Origin: Campylobacter estrildidarum
GTDB taxonomy: Bacteria > Campylobacterota > Campylobacteria > Campylobacterales > Campylobacteraceae
DNA: 64,000 nt
Direction: 5' to 3'
NCBI RefSeq assembly: GCF_005406205.1
Contig: NZ_NXLZ01000001.1
Location: 1-64,000, forward strand
Numbering within the stretch: position 1 is the first letter of the stretch; each line of letters opens with the position of its first letter. The translations under genes and the position numbers were made by a program. Of this stretch, positions 1 to 8,386 are shown piece after piece. Below the pieces are notes generated by a model, which worked only from the letters and a program-made list of their open reading frames with translations, ran no database searches and was not told the origin of the DNA.

Positions 1-40
1 AAATTTGTTTTTAATCGTTTTAAGTTTTAAAATTATTTTT

Positions 41-661
41 TTAAACTCTTTTATCTATACCTTTTTCATTAAGTTTTTCCATAAGTTCTAAAATATCTAT
101 TCCATTTTCTTTTTGAACTTTTAAAAATTGTTCCCAAAAACTATTTTTTATTTCATCTTTGTAAGTTTCTTTGTTTTTGCTTTCTGCTTGGATGGGTTGA
201 GGCGTTTTGGTTTTTTCTCGTATTTCTGGTGATTCATTAATTGGCTTACTCAAATCAGCAAAATATTTTTTTTGAAACTCAAGATAATTTGTTTTAAATT
301 CATCTATGCTTTTGCTTGTTTGAAAAACTTTAACATATGCCTCATCATAACTTACCCCATCAATATACATCCAATGAGGTGAATTAGTATTTTCACTAAT
401 CCATTTAAATAAATTTTTAGCTTCTGATTTTGATAATTCATTTTTTCTAAGCTTATCCTCTATTGAACCCTCGATCAATCCTACTTTATTGCTTAGTTTT
501 ACATCATTTTCATACTCCTCTATAAGGCTGTTGCCCAAATTTATTCTTTGTTGTTTTGTAAGTTCAAGATTTTCATTTTTAATAACTTCATTTTTAAGTT
601 TAATGAGATCTTTTAGAGGGTTATTTCCGTGATATTTATAATAAGAGCTTAAGAGCATCAT
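41..661 (-). CDS. Hypothetical charged protein, coupled to the exported protein upstream
   Basis: I do not recognise this 206-residue protein. It is rich in Lys, Glu and Asn, and has no signal peptide or membrane segment. It reads as mostly helical, with a Pro/Lys-rich linker around residues 145-170 before a helical C-terminus. The start is taken as the ATG at 661, whose ATGA overlaps the TGA stop of the upstream gene; a TTG at 673 is the longer alternative. The overlap implies translational coupling, so the two genes probably act together. As far as I remember, neither lies next to flgG in C. jejuni NCTC 11168, so this looks like accessory DNA. It could be a cytoplasmic partner or immunity-type protein of the exported product, but that rests on context only. 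Confidence 0.7.
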   Translation of the reverse strand: MMLLSSYYKYHGNNPLKDLIKLKNEVIKNENLELTKQQRINLGNSLIEEYENDVKLSNKVGLIEGSIEDKLRKNELSKSEAKNLFKWISENTNSPHWMYIDGVSYDEAYVKVFQTSKSIDEFKTNYLEFQKKYFADLSKPINESPEIREKTKTPQPIQAESKNKETYKDEIKNSFWEQFLKVQKENGIDILELMEKLNEKGIDKRV

Positions 662-1260
662 CTTACACTCCAACCTCCAAGAGCATATTCCATTTGCTCT
701 TTGTATTTATTAGCCATTTCTTTGATTATCATGTTGTTATTTAACATTGGACTAGAATTAAATTTATACAACTGCGAAGTATTAGGATCATAAGCTCCAA
801 CTCCATATGTAAATAAAACATAAGGTTTTCCTAAACCTGAAACTTTTACTTGTCTTTTAACACTATAAACAGGTAATAAATTTATAGCTCCTTGTGTTAC
901 TTGAAGAAATTCCGTTAATCTATTACTACTAGGATTTAAACAAGAATCTTGGCCTATACCACATAAACCTTTTGGTTTATTTGAATTATTAAAATAATTA
1001 ATTATATATTGACGTTCGCCTTCTGTATATAATGCCACAGCATATAACTCAGTTGTTGGATTCCATTTAGTTCCATTGCTTAAAAATCCAACCTGATACC
1101 CACCCTTAACTTCTTTCATCTCATTAAGACTAAGAACTTTAACGCCTACACTATTATCACTGAGTGCACCATTACTGACTTTAGCTAAAAAATCATCTCC
1201 AAAAGCAGAACTTGCTAATAAAGCACCTAAAGTTGCAACGCTTAATAATTTTTTGATCAT
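658..1260 (-). CDS. Exported protein with a double-glycine-leader-like motif
   Basis: This 200-residue protein starts with a clear Sec signal peptide: two Lys at residues 3-4, a hydrophobic core to residue 18, and probable cleavage after Gly21. Residues 43-55 read LSLNEMKEVKGGY, which resembles the double-glycine leader of class II bacteriocins and microcins (LS..E...V.GG), with GG at 53-54. Such leaders normally sit at the extreme N-terminus, so finding one behind a Sec signal is odd. The rest is a 145-residue Asn/Tyr-rich domain with only two Cys (100 and 107) in the mature part, possibly a disulfide. I do not recognise the family. It is the first gene of a two-gene operon; the partner's ATG overlaps this stop codon. 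Export is fairly sure; the function is unknown. Confidence 0.75.
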   Translation of the reverse strand: MIKKLLSVATLGALLASSAFGDDFLAKVSNGALSDNSVGVKVLSLNEMKEVKGGYQVGFLSNGTKWNPTTELYAVALYTEGERQYIINYFNNSNKPKGLCGIGQDSCLNPSSNRLTEFLQVTQGAINLLPVYSVKRQVKVSGLGKPYVLFTYGVGAYDPNTSQLYKFNSSPMLNNNMIIKEMANKYKEQMEYALGGWSVR

Positions 1261-1300
1261 AATTTGCCGCTTCTATGTAAAAATATAATATAAAATCATT

Positions 1301-1316
1301 TTATCATAAATGATAA
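1301..1316. promoter_or_regulatory. Perfect 7-2-7 palindrome upstream of the exported-protein gene
   Basis: TTATCAT and ATGATAA flank a two-base spacer about 40 bases before the ATG at 1260. On the minus strand, AT-rich -10-like hexamers (TATATT, TATTAT) lie between the palindrome and the start. The shape resembles an operator, loosely like Fur or PerR sites, although those are usually 7-1-7. There is no T-run, so it is not an intrinsic terminator. Confidence 0.4.
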
Positions 1317-1451
1317 TTTTAAATCAAATTTTTAAAAGATCTAATTTATAGATATTTTAGTAAAGTTTGTAATGAATTCATAGCGTTTTAAAAGTTTTTT
1401 ATTTTTTAATATAATTTAATGATAGTGTGCAAATTGGTAAAAAAAATAAAC

Positions 1452-1477
1452 TTTATAGTGTAAATATACACTATAAA
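1452..1477 (-). terminator. Intrinsic terminator after flgG
   Basis: An 11-bp perfect inverted repeat (TTTATAGTGTA / TACACTATAAA) with a 4-base loop begins 22 bases after the flgG stop codon. On the minus strand it is followed by a run of T. It is the natural end of the flgG2-flgG transcript and separates it from the accessory pair downstream. The remaining DNA between 1261 and 1498 is AT-rich with no open frame of note. Confidence 0.7.
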
Positions 1478-1498
1478 ATTCAATATAATAATTTTAAA

Positions 1499-2290
1499 TT
1501 ATCGTTTCAATTGATTTACAATACTAAGCATATCATCGCTAGTAGTAATAGCTTTTGATCCAGCCTCATAAGCTCTTTGTCCTGTAATAAGATCTGTCAT
1601 TTCTTCAACAAGCTGAACATTACTAAGTTCTATAAATCCATGTCTAATAGTTCCTAAACCATCTTGTCCTGCAATTCCAGCAACTGGAGCACCGCTTGCA
1701 CCCGTTTCAAGATATAAATTATCCCCCATAGAATGAAGTCCTGCTGGATTAATAAATTGCACTAATTCTATTTGTCCAATTTGAGTTTCTTGCTGTTCTC
1801 CTGGAAGCATAACTGAAACTGTTCCATCTGTTGCTACATTTATAGCAGTTGCACCTTCTGGTATAGTCATCTCAGGCAAAAGTCTATATCCATCAGAATT
1901 TACAATATTACCTTCATTGTCTTTTGTAAATTGCCCATTTCTTGTATATCCTATAGTTCCATCAGGAAGTTGAATTTGAAAAAAACCATTTCCAGCAATT
2001 GCCATATCAAGACTATCTGTACTCGTCGCTTTTAAATTTCCTTCAGTAAAAACCTTTGTTACTGCTGTTGGACGTACACCAACTCCCACTTCTATACCTG
2101 AAGGAGAAAGAGTAGTAGCAGAAGTTGAAGTTCCTGCATACTTCATAACCTGATACATCAAATCAGCAAATTCGGCACGACTCTTTTTAAAACCAGCTGT
2201 ATTAACATTGGCAATATTGTTAGAAGTAACATCAATTTGTGTTTGCTGCGCCACCATTCCTGTAGCTGCAGTGTGAAGTGATCTCATCAT
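1499..2290 (-). CDS. flgG: Flagellar distal rod protein FlgG
   Basis: FlgG (263 residues) polymerises into the distal rod that carries torque from the motor to the hook. The N-terminus has the rod/hook signature (TSNNIANVNTAGFKK, about residues 22-36). The C-terminus has the matching helical motif (NVQLVEEMTDLITGQRAYEA) and a typical end at LKR. These two terminal helices form the axial coiled coil in the family. It lies 21 bases after flgG2 and is co-transcribed with it from the sigma-54 promoter near 3164-3177. Length and both terminal motifs are normal. Two adjacent ATG codons are possible starts and differ by one residue. Confidence 0.97.
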   Translation of the reverse strand: MMRSLHTAATGMVAQQTQIDVTSNNIANVNTAGFKKSRAEFADLMYQVMKYAGTSTSATTLSPSGIEVGVGVRPTAVTKVFTEGNLKATSTDSLDMAIAGNGFFQIQLPDGTIGYTRNGQFTKDNEGNIVNSDGYRLLPEMTIPEGATAINVATDGTVSVMLPGEQQETQIGQIELVQFINPAGLHSMGDNLYLETGASGAPVAGIAGQDGLGTIRHGFIELSNVQLVEEMTDLITGQRAYEAGSKAITTSDDMLSIVNQLKR

Positions 2291-2311
2291 TTTTTTATCC
2301 TTTAATTTTTA

Positions 2312-3124
2312 TTATTTAACAGATGCAAGCTTATTAATAGCTTCTTGATTTAAATCATCCATATGAGCTGTCATAACTTTTTGATACATCTCAACCATTC
2401 TATTGGCTTCAATTAAACCCACCATCTCGGTAACTGGGTTGACATTAGAGCCTTGAGAAAAACCTTGTCTTACGGCATTGGAGTTATCCAGATCTCTAAT
2501 ACGGGTTAAATCATCGATTTTATAAACATTATCTCCATCTTTTTGCAAAGCTCTTATATCATCAACTTGTGCGATAAATAACCTTGCATTTCTTATGCCA
2601 TCAACTTCAATATTTCCATTTTTATCGGCATTTATTTGTACCGCACCATCTGAAATATGAATTCCTGCATTTTGAGGATTATTAAAATAATCACTACTTA
2701 GCACCCTGTAACCTTGTTTATTAACCAAATATCCCTCATCATCTAATTGAAAATTACCATCTTTGGTTAATCTTATTTCACCATCTTTAGTTTGAACCAA
2801 ATAGAAAGCATCTTCTCTAGTTATTGCAAAATCTAAAGGATTATTAGTAGCTTTTAAAGAACCTAAACTAAAATCCGTATATTCTTGAGAAACTTGAGGA
2901 ATAGTGTCTATAGTAGTATTCACAAAACGCGAAGCGTCTCTTGTATGATTTTCTATAGGCAACTCGTCCTGAGTTTCTTTAAAAATCCTTTTAAAATCTG
3001 CAATGACAACATCATCTCTTTTGTATCCACTTGTGTTAATGTTAGCAAGATTGTTTGTAATAACATCAAGTTTATTAAACTGAGTTACCATACCACCCGC
3101 TGCTTGATAATATCCATTTTGCAT
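2312..3124 (-). CDS. flgG2: Flagellar rod protein FlgG2 (FlgF-like)
   Basis: This 270-residue rod-family protein has the N-terminal signature LDVITNNLANINTSGYKR and the C-terminal rod helix SNVNPVTEMVGLIEANRMVE. In Campylobacter this position is annotated flgG2; the divergence from FlgG and the lineage context suggest it does the work of the proximal rod protein FlgF. It is the first gene of the flgG2-flgG operon, with a sigma-54 promoter about 40 bases upstream, as expected for middle-class flagellar genes in this genus. The frame is intact. The choice between FlgF and a second FlgG cannot be settled without alignment. Confidence 0.9.
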   Translation of the reverse strand: MQNGYYQAAGGMVTQFNKLDVITNNLANINTSGYKRDDVVIADFKRIFKETQDELPIENHTRDASRFVNTTIDTIPQVSQEYTDFSLGSLKATNNPLDFAITREDAFYLVQTKDGEIRLTKDGNFQLDDEGYLVNKQGYRVLSSDYFNNPQNAGIHISDGAVQINADKNGNIEVDGIRNARLFIAQVDDIRALQKDGDNVYKIDDLTRIRDLDNSNAVRQGFSQGSNVNPVTEMVGLIEANRMVEMYQKVMTAHMDDLNQEAINKLASVK

Positions 3125-3163
3125 ATTTTCACCTATAAAATTGATTTTACAAAAATATAAAAA

Positions 3164-3177
3164 GCAAAGAGTGTTCC
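3164..3177 (-). promoter_or_regulatory. Sigma-54 promoter for flgG2-flgG
   Basis: On the minus strand the sequence reads GGAACACTCTTTGCTT, with GG (-24) and GC (-12) exactly ten bases apart. This matches the Campylobacter sigma-54 consensus. It lies about 40 bases before the flgG2 ATG. A 26-base stretch including this core is identical to the stretch in front of flgH. Confidence 0.9.
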
Positions 3178-3240
3178 AACTTTTTTTAAAAACCGAAAAA
3201 ATATGAAGTCGTAAGAAAAAAATATTAAGATTTTATAGAG

Positions 3241-3264
3241 CAAGCAAGACTAAAGCCTTGCTTG
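3241..3264 (-). terminator. Hairpin after ftsZ
   Basis: CAAGCAAG and CTTGCTTG form an 8-bp stem with an 8-base loop just past the ftsZ stop codon. The minus-strand sequence that follows is AT-rich but not a clean T-run, so this is a likely but weak terminator between ftsZ and the flagellar operon. Confidence 0.5.
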
Positions 3265-3270
3265 AAATTT

Positions 3271-4383
3271 TTAATCCATTTGGCGACGTAAAAAAGTAGG
3301 AGTTTCGATTTGAGCCATAATTTCTTCATCAAAACCACCACTTACTTTTTTAAGATTTAAATAAGGATTTTTCTTGGTAGTTTCAGTGTTTTCGGAAGAT
3401 TTTTTCGCCATAGTATCTTTATCTTCAAATCCTGTAGCAATAATAGTAACTTCTACTCTATCTTCCATGCTATCGTCTGTAGTAGAACCAAATATAATCT
3501 TTGCATTTTCATCAACAATTTCTTCTATACTATTTGCAGCTGCAGAAATTTCAATCAAAGAACAATTAGAACTAGTTTTAAAATGCAAAATCACACCTTT
3601 TGCACCCTTAATATCCATACCATCAAGTAATGGAGATTCAATTGCATTAGAAAGCGCTTCTTCTATAGCATTTTCACCACTAGCACTTCCAACACCCATA
3701 AGAGCAAGTCCTCGGTGACTCATAATTGTTCTAACATCTGCAAAATCGACATTAATATCGCCATTATCTAAAAGTATAGAAACCATACCTTTAACAGCAC
3801 GAGCTAAAATATCATCAACTAATTTAAAAGCATCTTTGATGCCCGCTTTCTTATCAATAATACTTAAAAGTTTTTCATTTTGAATTACAAGGATAGAATC
3901 GCTTTCTTTTTTAAGTTCAAGAAGTCCATTTTCGGCAAGCTTTTTTCTTTGTTTTCCTTCAAAAGCAAAAGGCATAGTTACAACAGAAACAGTTAAAGCG
4001 CCAATTTCTTTAGCTGCTTGTGCTATAACCGGTGTAGCACCTGTCCCAGTACCTCCTCCAAAACCAGAAGCAATAAAGACAATATCACTCTGACTTAAAC
4101 TTGCTTTAATTTCTTCAAAACTTTCTCTAGCACTTTCCGCTCCAACCTCAGGAAGCATACCCGCTCCAAGTCCTTTTGTTTTTTTCTCTCCGAGTTGAAT
4201 TTTAGTCTTTGCTAAAGAGTTTGAAATAGCTTGTGCATCAGTGTTAGCAGCGATTAAATCAAGGTCATTTAAACCCATTTTTACCATATGATTAATCATA
4301 TTACCGCCACCACCACCGCAGCCAATAACTTTAATTTTTGCACCCTTATTGTGCTGCATCTCCTCTACTGAAAACTCATTCAT
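3271..4383 (-). CDS. ftsZ: Cell division protein FtsZ
   Basis: FtsZ is the tubulin-like GTPase that forms the Z-ring and recruits the divisome. The 370-residue protein has the N-terminal glycine motif (GCGGGGGN, 21-28), the tubulin signature GGGTGTG at 109-115, and the C-terminal tail FLRRQMD that binds FtsA and other partners. The start is the ATG at 4383, preceded by a strong AAGGAGAG ribosome site; a TTG at 4401 would overlap ftsA and lacks that site. It lies downstream of ftsA in the same transcript. All GTP-binding parts are present and the length is normal. Confidence 0.98.
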   Translation of the reverse strand: MNEFSVEEMQHNKGAKIKVIGCGGGGGNMINHMVKMGLNDLDLIAANTDAQAISNSLAKTKIQLGEKKTKGLGAGMLPEVGAESARESFEEIKASLSQSDIVFIASGFGGGTGTGATPVIAQAAKEIGALTVSVVTMPFAFEGKQRKKLAENGLLELKKESDSILVIQNEKLLSIIDKKAGIKDAFKLVDDILARAVKGMVSILLDNGDINVDFADVRTIMSHRGLALMGVGSASGENAIEEALSNAIESPLLDGMDIKGAKGVILHFKTSSNCSLIEISAAANSIEEIVDENAKIIFGSTTDDSMEDRVEVTIIATGFEDKDTMAKKSSENTETTKKNPYLNLKKVSGGFDEEIMAQIETPTFLRRQMD

Positions 4384-4397
4384 AAATTCTCTCCTTG

Positions 4398-5780
4398 TCA
4401 AAATTGATTTGTAATTTTATTCCATAAATTTTTAAAAATACCAGAATTCTTTTCTTTTGATTCTTTAAAATCTAATTGTTCTTGAATTGTTATTGTATCA
4501 TTTTCTTGCGAATTTTCATCAAGAAAATCAGATTTTATTTCGTTTTCTTTTTCTTTCTGCAAAATTATTTCTTGTCTAATTTGGCGGTTATAATTTTCTA
4601 TTTCACCCTTATATCTTAATTTTTCGTTAGAATCAAGCTCATAAGGAGTAAAATAACCTGCGCCATAAAGACAAAGTCCAATTGCGCAAGTATTTTCTGG
4701 ATCATTAAATATCTCATTAAAGCCTATAATTAAATCTTTTCTTGCAGTAGCAAGTCTTATGGAGCGATTGTCAAATGTGGCAGGAGCTAATTCATCAATA
4801 CCTGCTAATTTTGTCATCCCTCCAGTAAGCACAACGCCTCCTCCTGTGCTATTTGCATAACGATTATCGCTTAAAATCTTCGCTAAAATCATTAAAGTCT
4901 CTTCAGCTCTAGCATAAATAACATTAGAAATAATATCCAAAGAAACCTCATTCACTCTTCTTTCATCTCCCATAGAAGGTATTTGTATAAGCACATTTGG
5001 CTGTTGAGATAAAGCTGCGTAATTGAGTTTGATTTTTTCCGCTTCTTTTAAAGGAGTATGTAAAGCCATAGATAAATCTTGCGTAATATTGATAGATCCA
5101 ATTTGTAAACAATCATTATAACGGATAGAATTTCCAGTATGTACCACCATATCACAAATCGCACCACCCATATCAATAAGCACTGATCCTAGCTCTTTTT
5201 CGCTATCATCTAAACAAGCTATAGATGAAGCATAGCCAGAAAGTACTATATTATCGACTCTTAAATCAGCTAATTCTACAGCTTTTTTTAAATTTTTAAT
5301 ATGTGATTCTTGAGAAATTACAATATGCGTTGAAACCTCCAAGCGGCTTCCACTCATTCCCAAAGGATCATCTACGTGCTCTAAATCATTGACTTTAAAA
5401 TTATAAGGTAAAACATGAATAATTTCATATCCGCTTGGAAGATTGGCCGTATGTTTTGCTGTGCTTACTGCACGATGAATCTCTTTAATTCCAATTTCGT
5501 GGTTTGGAATATTAACTACTCCTATACTATCCACACTTTTAGTATATGCTCCAGAAATTGAAACCACTACTTTATCATAATGAACACCGCTCATCATTTC
5601 AGCATTTCTAACCGCTTCTTCAATTGATTTTGAAGCGAGTTCAATATTTGTAATAGCACCTTTTTTAACTCCATTTGTTTTTGTCTTTGCAAAACCAATG
5701 ATCTTTAAACCTTCTTCATCTTTTTGAGTAATAATAGCACAAGTTTGTGTCGAACCTAAATCAATTCCTAGTATATTCAA
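4398..5780 (-). CDS. ftsA: Cell division protein FtsA
   Basis: FtsA is the actin-like ATPase that tethers FtsZ to the inner membrane. The 460-residue protein opens with the ATPase phosphate-1 motif (GIDLGSTQTCAI, about residues 4-15). It also has the phosphate-2 region (VLIDMGGAICDMVVH) and the adenosine motif (GGGVVLTGGMTKLAG). The last residues (GIFKNLWNKITNQF) make an amphipathic helix that fits the known membrane anchor. A charged linker of about 40 residues precedes that helix. It lies between the PpiD-like chaperone gene (2-base gap) and ftsZ. Confidence 0.96.
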   Translation of the reverse strand: MNILGIDLGSTQTCAIITQKDEEGLKIIGFAKTKTNGVKKGAITNIELASKSIEEAVRNAEMMSGVHYDKVVVSISGAYTKSVDSIGVVNIPNHEIGIKEIHRAVSTAKHTANLPSGYEIIHVLPYNFKVNDLEHVDDPLGMSGSRLEVSTHIVISQESHIKNLKKAVELADLRVDNIVLSGYASSIACLDDSEKELGSVLIDMGGAICDMVVHTGNSIRYNDCLQIGSINITQDLSMALHTPLKEAEKIKLNYAALSQQPNVLIQIPSMGDERRVNEVSLDIISNVIYARAEETLMILAKILSDNRYANSTGGGVVLTGGMTKLAGIDELAPATFDNRSIRLATARKDLIIGFNEIFNDPENTCAIGLCLYGAGYFTPYELDSNEKLRYKGEIENYNRQIRQEIILQKEKENEIKSDFLDENSQENDTITIQEQLDFKESKEKNSGIFKNLWNKITNQF

Positions 5781-5782
5781 AA

Positions 5783-7273
5783 TTAATTCCCTTTGTAATA
5801 AATTTTTATTGGATATATCTTTCTAAGCTCTTCAACTAATTCTTCTTTAATTTCGTTAGCCTTTAAAGTTTGTAAATTCCTTTCAAGCATATTTTTATAC
5901 TGCTTTAACTTATCAGAGCTTATATTGAGTTTTTGTTTATTTATCTTATAAAGTATTGCTTTATTGTCGTTTAAGATTACATAAGAGCTATTCTGGTCAG
6001 AATTAAATACATTCATTAAAAAATAACTAAACTCAGCATCATTTAATATTTTATCATCAACCTTATCACTATCTCTTAAAGAATCTCTACTTACAAAACC
6101 TATATTTACACCTTTAAAATTTTCTAATTCTTTCTTGGCTTCATTTTTTAAATTTGCCCTAGCTTCATTGCTTAGATATATAGGCAAAACTTGACTTTTT
6201 GCCTCTTCGAAAGTTTTTATTCTTACAGGATCTATTTTGTTAAGCCTAACGATCATATAGCCATCTTTATACTTTACAGGTCTTAAAATATCTCCACTTT
6301 TAACCTTAGATAAAACTTCTAGTGGATAATAAGTGCTCAAATCAGATATGTTTTCATCTTTTTGAAATTGCTCTTTATTATTTTTTAATTCTAAAAATTT
6401 GGCATTGGCTAAATTTTTAAGTTGCATCAATGCATAATCTTTAGTAAGTTTATCTTTCGATGATTTAAAATCCATAATTTTACCATTTTCATCTCTATAA
6501 TTTAATTTATTATTATCTTCATTGTAGAACTTTTCTAACTCATTATCATCAAATTTTTTATCCCCTATTGGTAAAAAATAAGTGGAAATTTCATATATTT
6601 TTTCAGTTTTAAAATCTTCTTTATGCTCATTCCAAATTTTTTTCAAATCATCTTCATTAATTTTTATATTTTTTTTGTCATAGTTAATTTCAGCAATGCT
6701 CAAAGAATCCTGCATAAAATAACTTGCTGCTAACATTTTTAATTCATCTTCTTTTGAAGGTATGTTAAAAATTTTATTAAGCTTATCAATAATTGCTTCA
6801 TTTGAAAGAATTGTTTCATAATCTTTTGGGGTAAAATTATTTGCACTTAAAATTTCATAATAAAGAGTTTTATTAAAATCTCCTACAGGATTTTGAAAAT
6901 ACCTTGTTTCGGCAAGTTTTTGTATTATTTCATTTTCGCTTGAATTTAAACCCAAATCTTTAGCAAAATTTAATAAAAGTTTATCCTCAATTAGTGAATT
7001 TAATGCTACATTTTCAAGACCTAATTTTTTAGCATCTTCTTCACCCAAACCACCGTTGCTAATTTGGTTATAATAATTAAAAATTTGATTATATCTTATA
7101 TTAAATTCGCTATAACTTATCTTTTCATTCCCTACAATAGCAACATTTGAGCTACGATTAAGATTAAAATCATAAGCACCCCAGCCTACAAAACCAGCCC
7201 CAATAAAAGCTATCGTACTAATCCATATAGTAACAATAAGATATTTTTTATGATGTTGCATCCAAGTAAGCAT
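5783..7273 (-). CDS. PpiD/SurA-like periplasmic folding factor
   Basis: This 496-residue protein has one N-terminal membrane segment (about residues 10-32) and a long periplasmic part. The pattern fits PpiD: a SurA-like helical N-domain (residues 40-210), a parvulin-like region (about 220-360, ending near GDILRPVKYKDGYMIVRLNKI) and a helical C-domain. PpiD is an inner-membrane-anchored chaperone that meets proteins leaving the Sec channel; many members have weak or no isomerase activity. It is the first gene of the operon with ftsA and ftsZ, a gene order I recall from Campylobacter (Cj0694). Function is assigned from architecture; isomerase activity is not demonstrated. Confidence 0.8.
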   Translation of the reverse strand: MLTWMQHHKKYLIVTIWISTIAFIGAGFVGWGAYDFNLNRSSNVAIVGNEKISYSEFNIRYNQIFNYYNQISNGGLGEEDAKKLGLENVALNSLIEDKLLLNFAKDLGLNSSENEIIQKLAETRYFQNPVGDFNKTLYYEILSANNFTPKDYETILSNEAIIDKLNKIFNIPSKEDELKMLAASYFMQDSLSIAEINYDKKNIKINEDDLKKIWNEHKEDFKTEKIYEISTYFLPIGDKKFDDNELEKFYNEDNNKLNYRDENGKIMDFKSSKDKLTKDYALMQLKNLANAKFLELKNNKEQFQKDENISDLSTYYPLEVLSKVKSGDILRPVKYKDGYMIVRLNKIDPVRIKTFEEAKSQVLPIYLSNEARANLKNEAKKELENFKGVNIGFVSRDSLRDSDKVDDKILNDAEFSYFLMNVFNSDQNSSYVILNDNKAILYKINKQKLNISSDKLKQYKNMLERNLQTLKANEIKEELVEELRKIYPIKIYYKGN

Positions 7274-7393
7274 CGCATTCCTTATAAAAATTAAACCGCG
7301 GGTATTTTAACGTAGAAGTCTTTAAGTAGAGTTTAATTTATGAAAATCTACTATAAAATATTTACTATTTTTGATTTAAAAACAAAATTTAGT

Positions 7394-7399
7394 TATAAT
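7394..7399 (+). promoter_or_regulatory. -10 box for rsmH
   Basis: TATAAT about 45 bases before the rsmH start in the divergent region with the PpiD-like gene. The stretch upstream is T-rich, as Campylobacter housekeeping promoters usually are, with no clear -35. Confidence 0.5.
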
Positions 7400-7444
7400 T
7401 TTTGATATAGTTTATTTAAAAATATTAAATTTACAGGATACACT

Positions 7445-8386
7445 TTGAAAGCTCCGCATATTCCAGTTTTGCTCAATGAAGTTAATGAGTCATTTAAAAA
7501 TTTACATACGGGATATTTTTTAGATTGTACTTTAGGTTTTGGAGGTCATAGCGAATCTATACTTAAAAATCACCCTGATATAAAACTCATAGCTTGCGAT
7601 CAAGATGAAGAAGCTTTGGAATTTTCTAAAAAGCGGCTCGAAAAATTTAAAAATAGAACTCAATTTATATCATCTAATTTTAGTCAAATTTTTGATAAAA
7701 TTCCCTACAAAGACTTAAAAGGAATATTAGCCGATATAGGAGTTTCTTCTTATCAGCTAGATAATAATGAACGTGGTTTTAATCTTAATTCTGATTTTTT
7801 AGATATGCGAATGAATCAGAAAATAAAAATTTCAGCTTTTGATATAGTAAATTCTTATACCTTTGATCAATTAAGTTCTGTTTTAAAAAAATATGGTGAG
7901 TTAAATGATGCTCACTTAATTGCACAAAAAATCTGTCAAGCAAGAATTAAAAATCCAATAAAAAGCGCAAAAGAGCTAAAAACGATTATAGGTACAGCAA
8001 AACAAAAAAATAGAAAGATATCTAAAGCAACTTTAGTATTTCAAGCTATTAGAATTGAGGTTAATCGCGAACTTGATGTCTTAGATTTTTTTTTAAAAAA
8101 ATTAGAAAAAATAAAACTAAAAGATTGTATTCTAGCAATAATTTGTTTTCATTCTTTAGAAGATAGAATGGTAAAAAATTATTTTAAAAAATGGGCTAAA
8201 AGTTGTATTTGCGATGAAAAAGTTTTACGTTGCGAATGTGGAAATAACAATGCTTTAGGAGAAATTTTAAGCAAAAAAGCTATCATTCCAGGTAAAACTG
8301 AAATCATTAAAAATCCTAGATCAAGTTGTGCAAAAATGCGTTTATTTCATTTTAAGAATATGGAAAAAAATAATGTTAGAAGATGA
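7445..8386 (+). CDS. rsmH: 16S rRNA (cytosine-1402-N4) methyltransferase RsmH
   Basis: RsmH methylates N4 of C1402 in the ribosomal decoding centre using S-adenosylmethionine. The 313-residue protein shows HIPVLLNEV at the start, the SAM-binding DCTLGFGGHSESIL, the DIGVSSYQLDNNERGFN motif, CFHSLEDRMVKNYF and the C-terminal SSCAKMRLF. The start is a TTG, because the family N-terminus follows at once and no ATG lies nearby; ACAGGA just upstream is the likely ribosome site. The next gene (FtsL-like) overlaps its end by 14 bases, matching the classical mraW-ftsL order of division clusters. Confidence 0.95.
   Translation: MKAPHIPVLLNEVNESFKNLHTGYFLDCTLGFGGHSESILKNHPDIKLIACDQDEEALEFSKKRLEKFKNRTQFISSNFSQIFDKIPYKDLKGILADIGVSSYQLDNNERGFNLNSDFLDMRMNQKIKISAFDIVNSYTFDQLSSVLKKYGELNDAHLIAQKICQARIKNPIKSAKELKTIIGTAKQKNRKISKATLVFQAIRIEVNRELDVLDFFLKKLEKIKLKDCILAIICFHSLEDRMVKNYFKKWAKSCICDEKVLRCECGNNNALGEILSKKAIIPGKTEIIKNPRSSCAKMRLFHFKNMEKNNVRR

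Noticed and set aside
2885..3160. A 91-codon open frame on the plus strand across flgG2
   Set aside because: It is antisense to a well-supported flagellar gene, has no ribosome site and resembles no protein.
4384..4401. A longer FtsZ starting at a TTG that overlaps ftsA
   Set aside because: The ATG at 4383 has AAGGAGAG at ideal spacing and gives a normal-length FtsZ.
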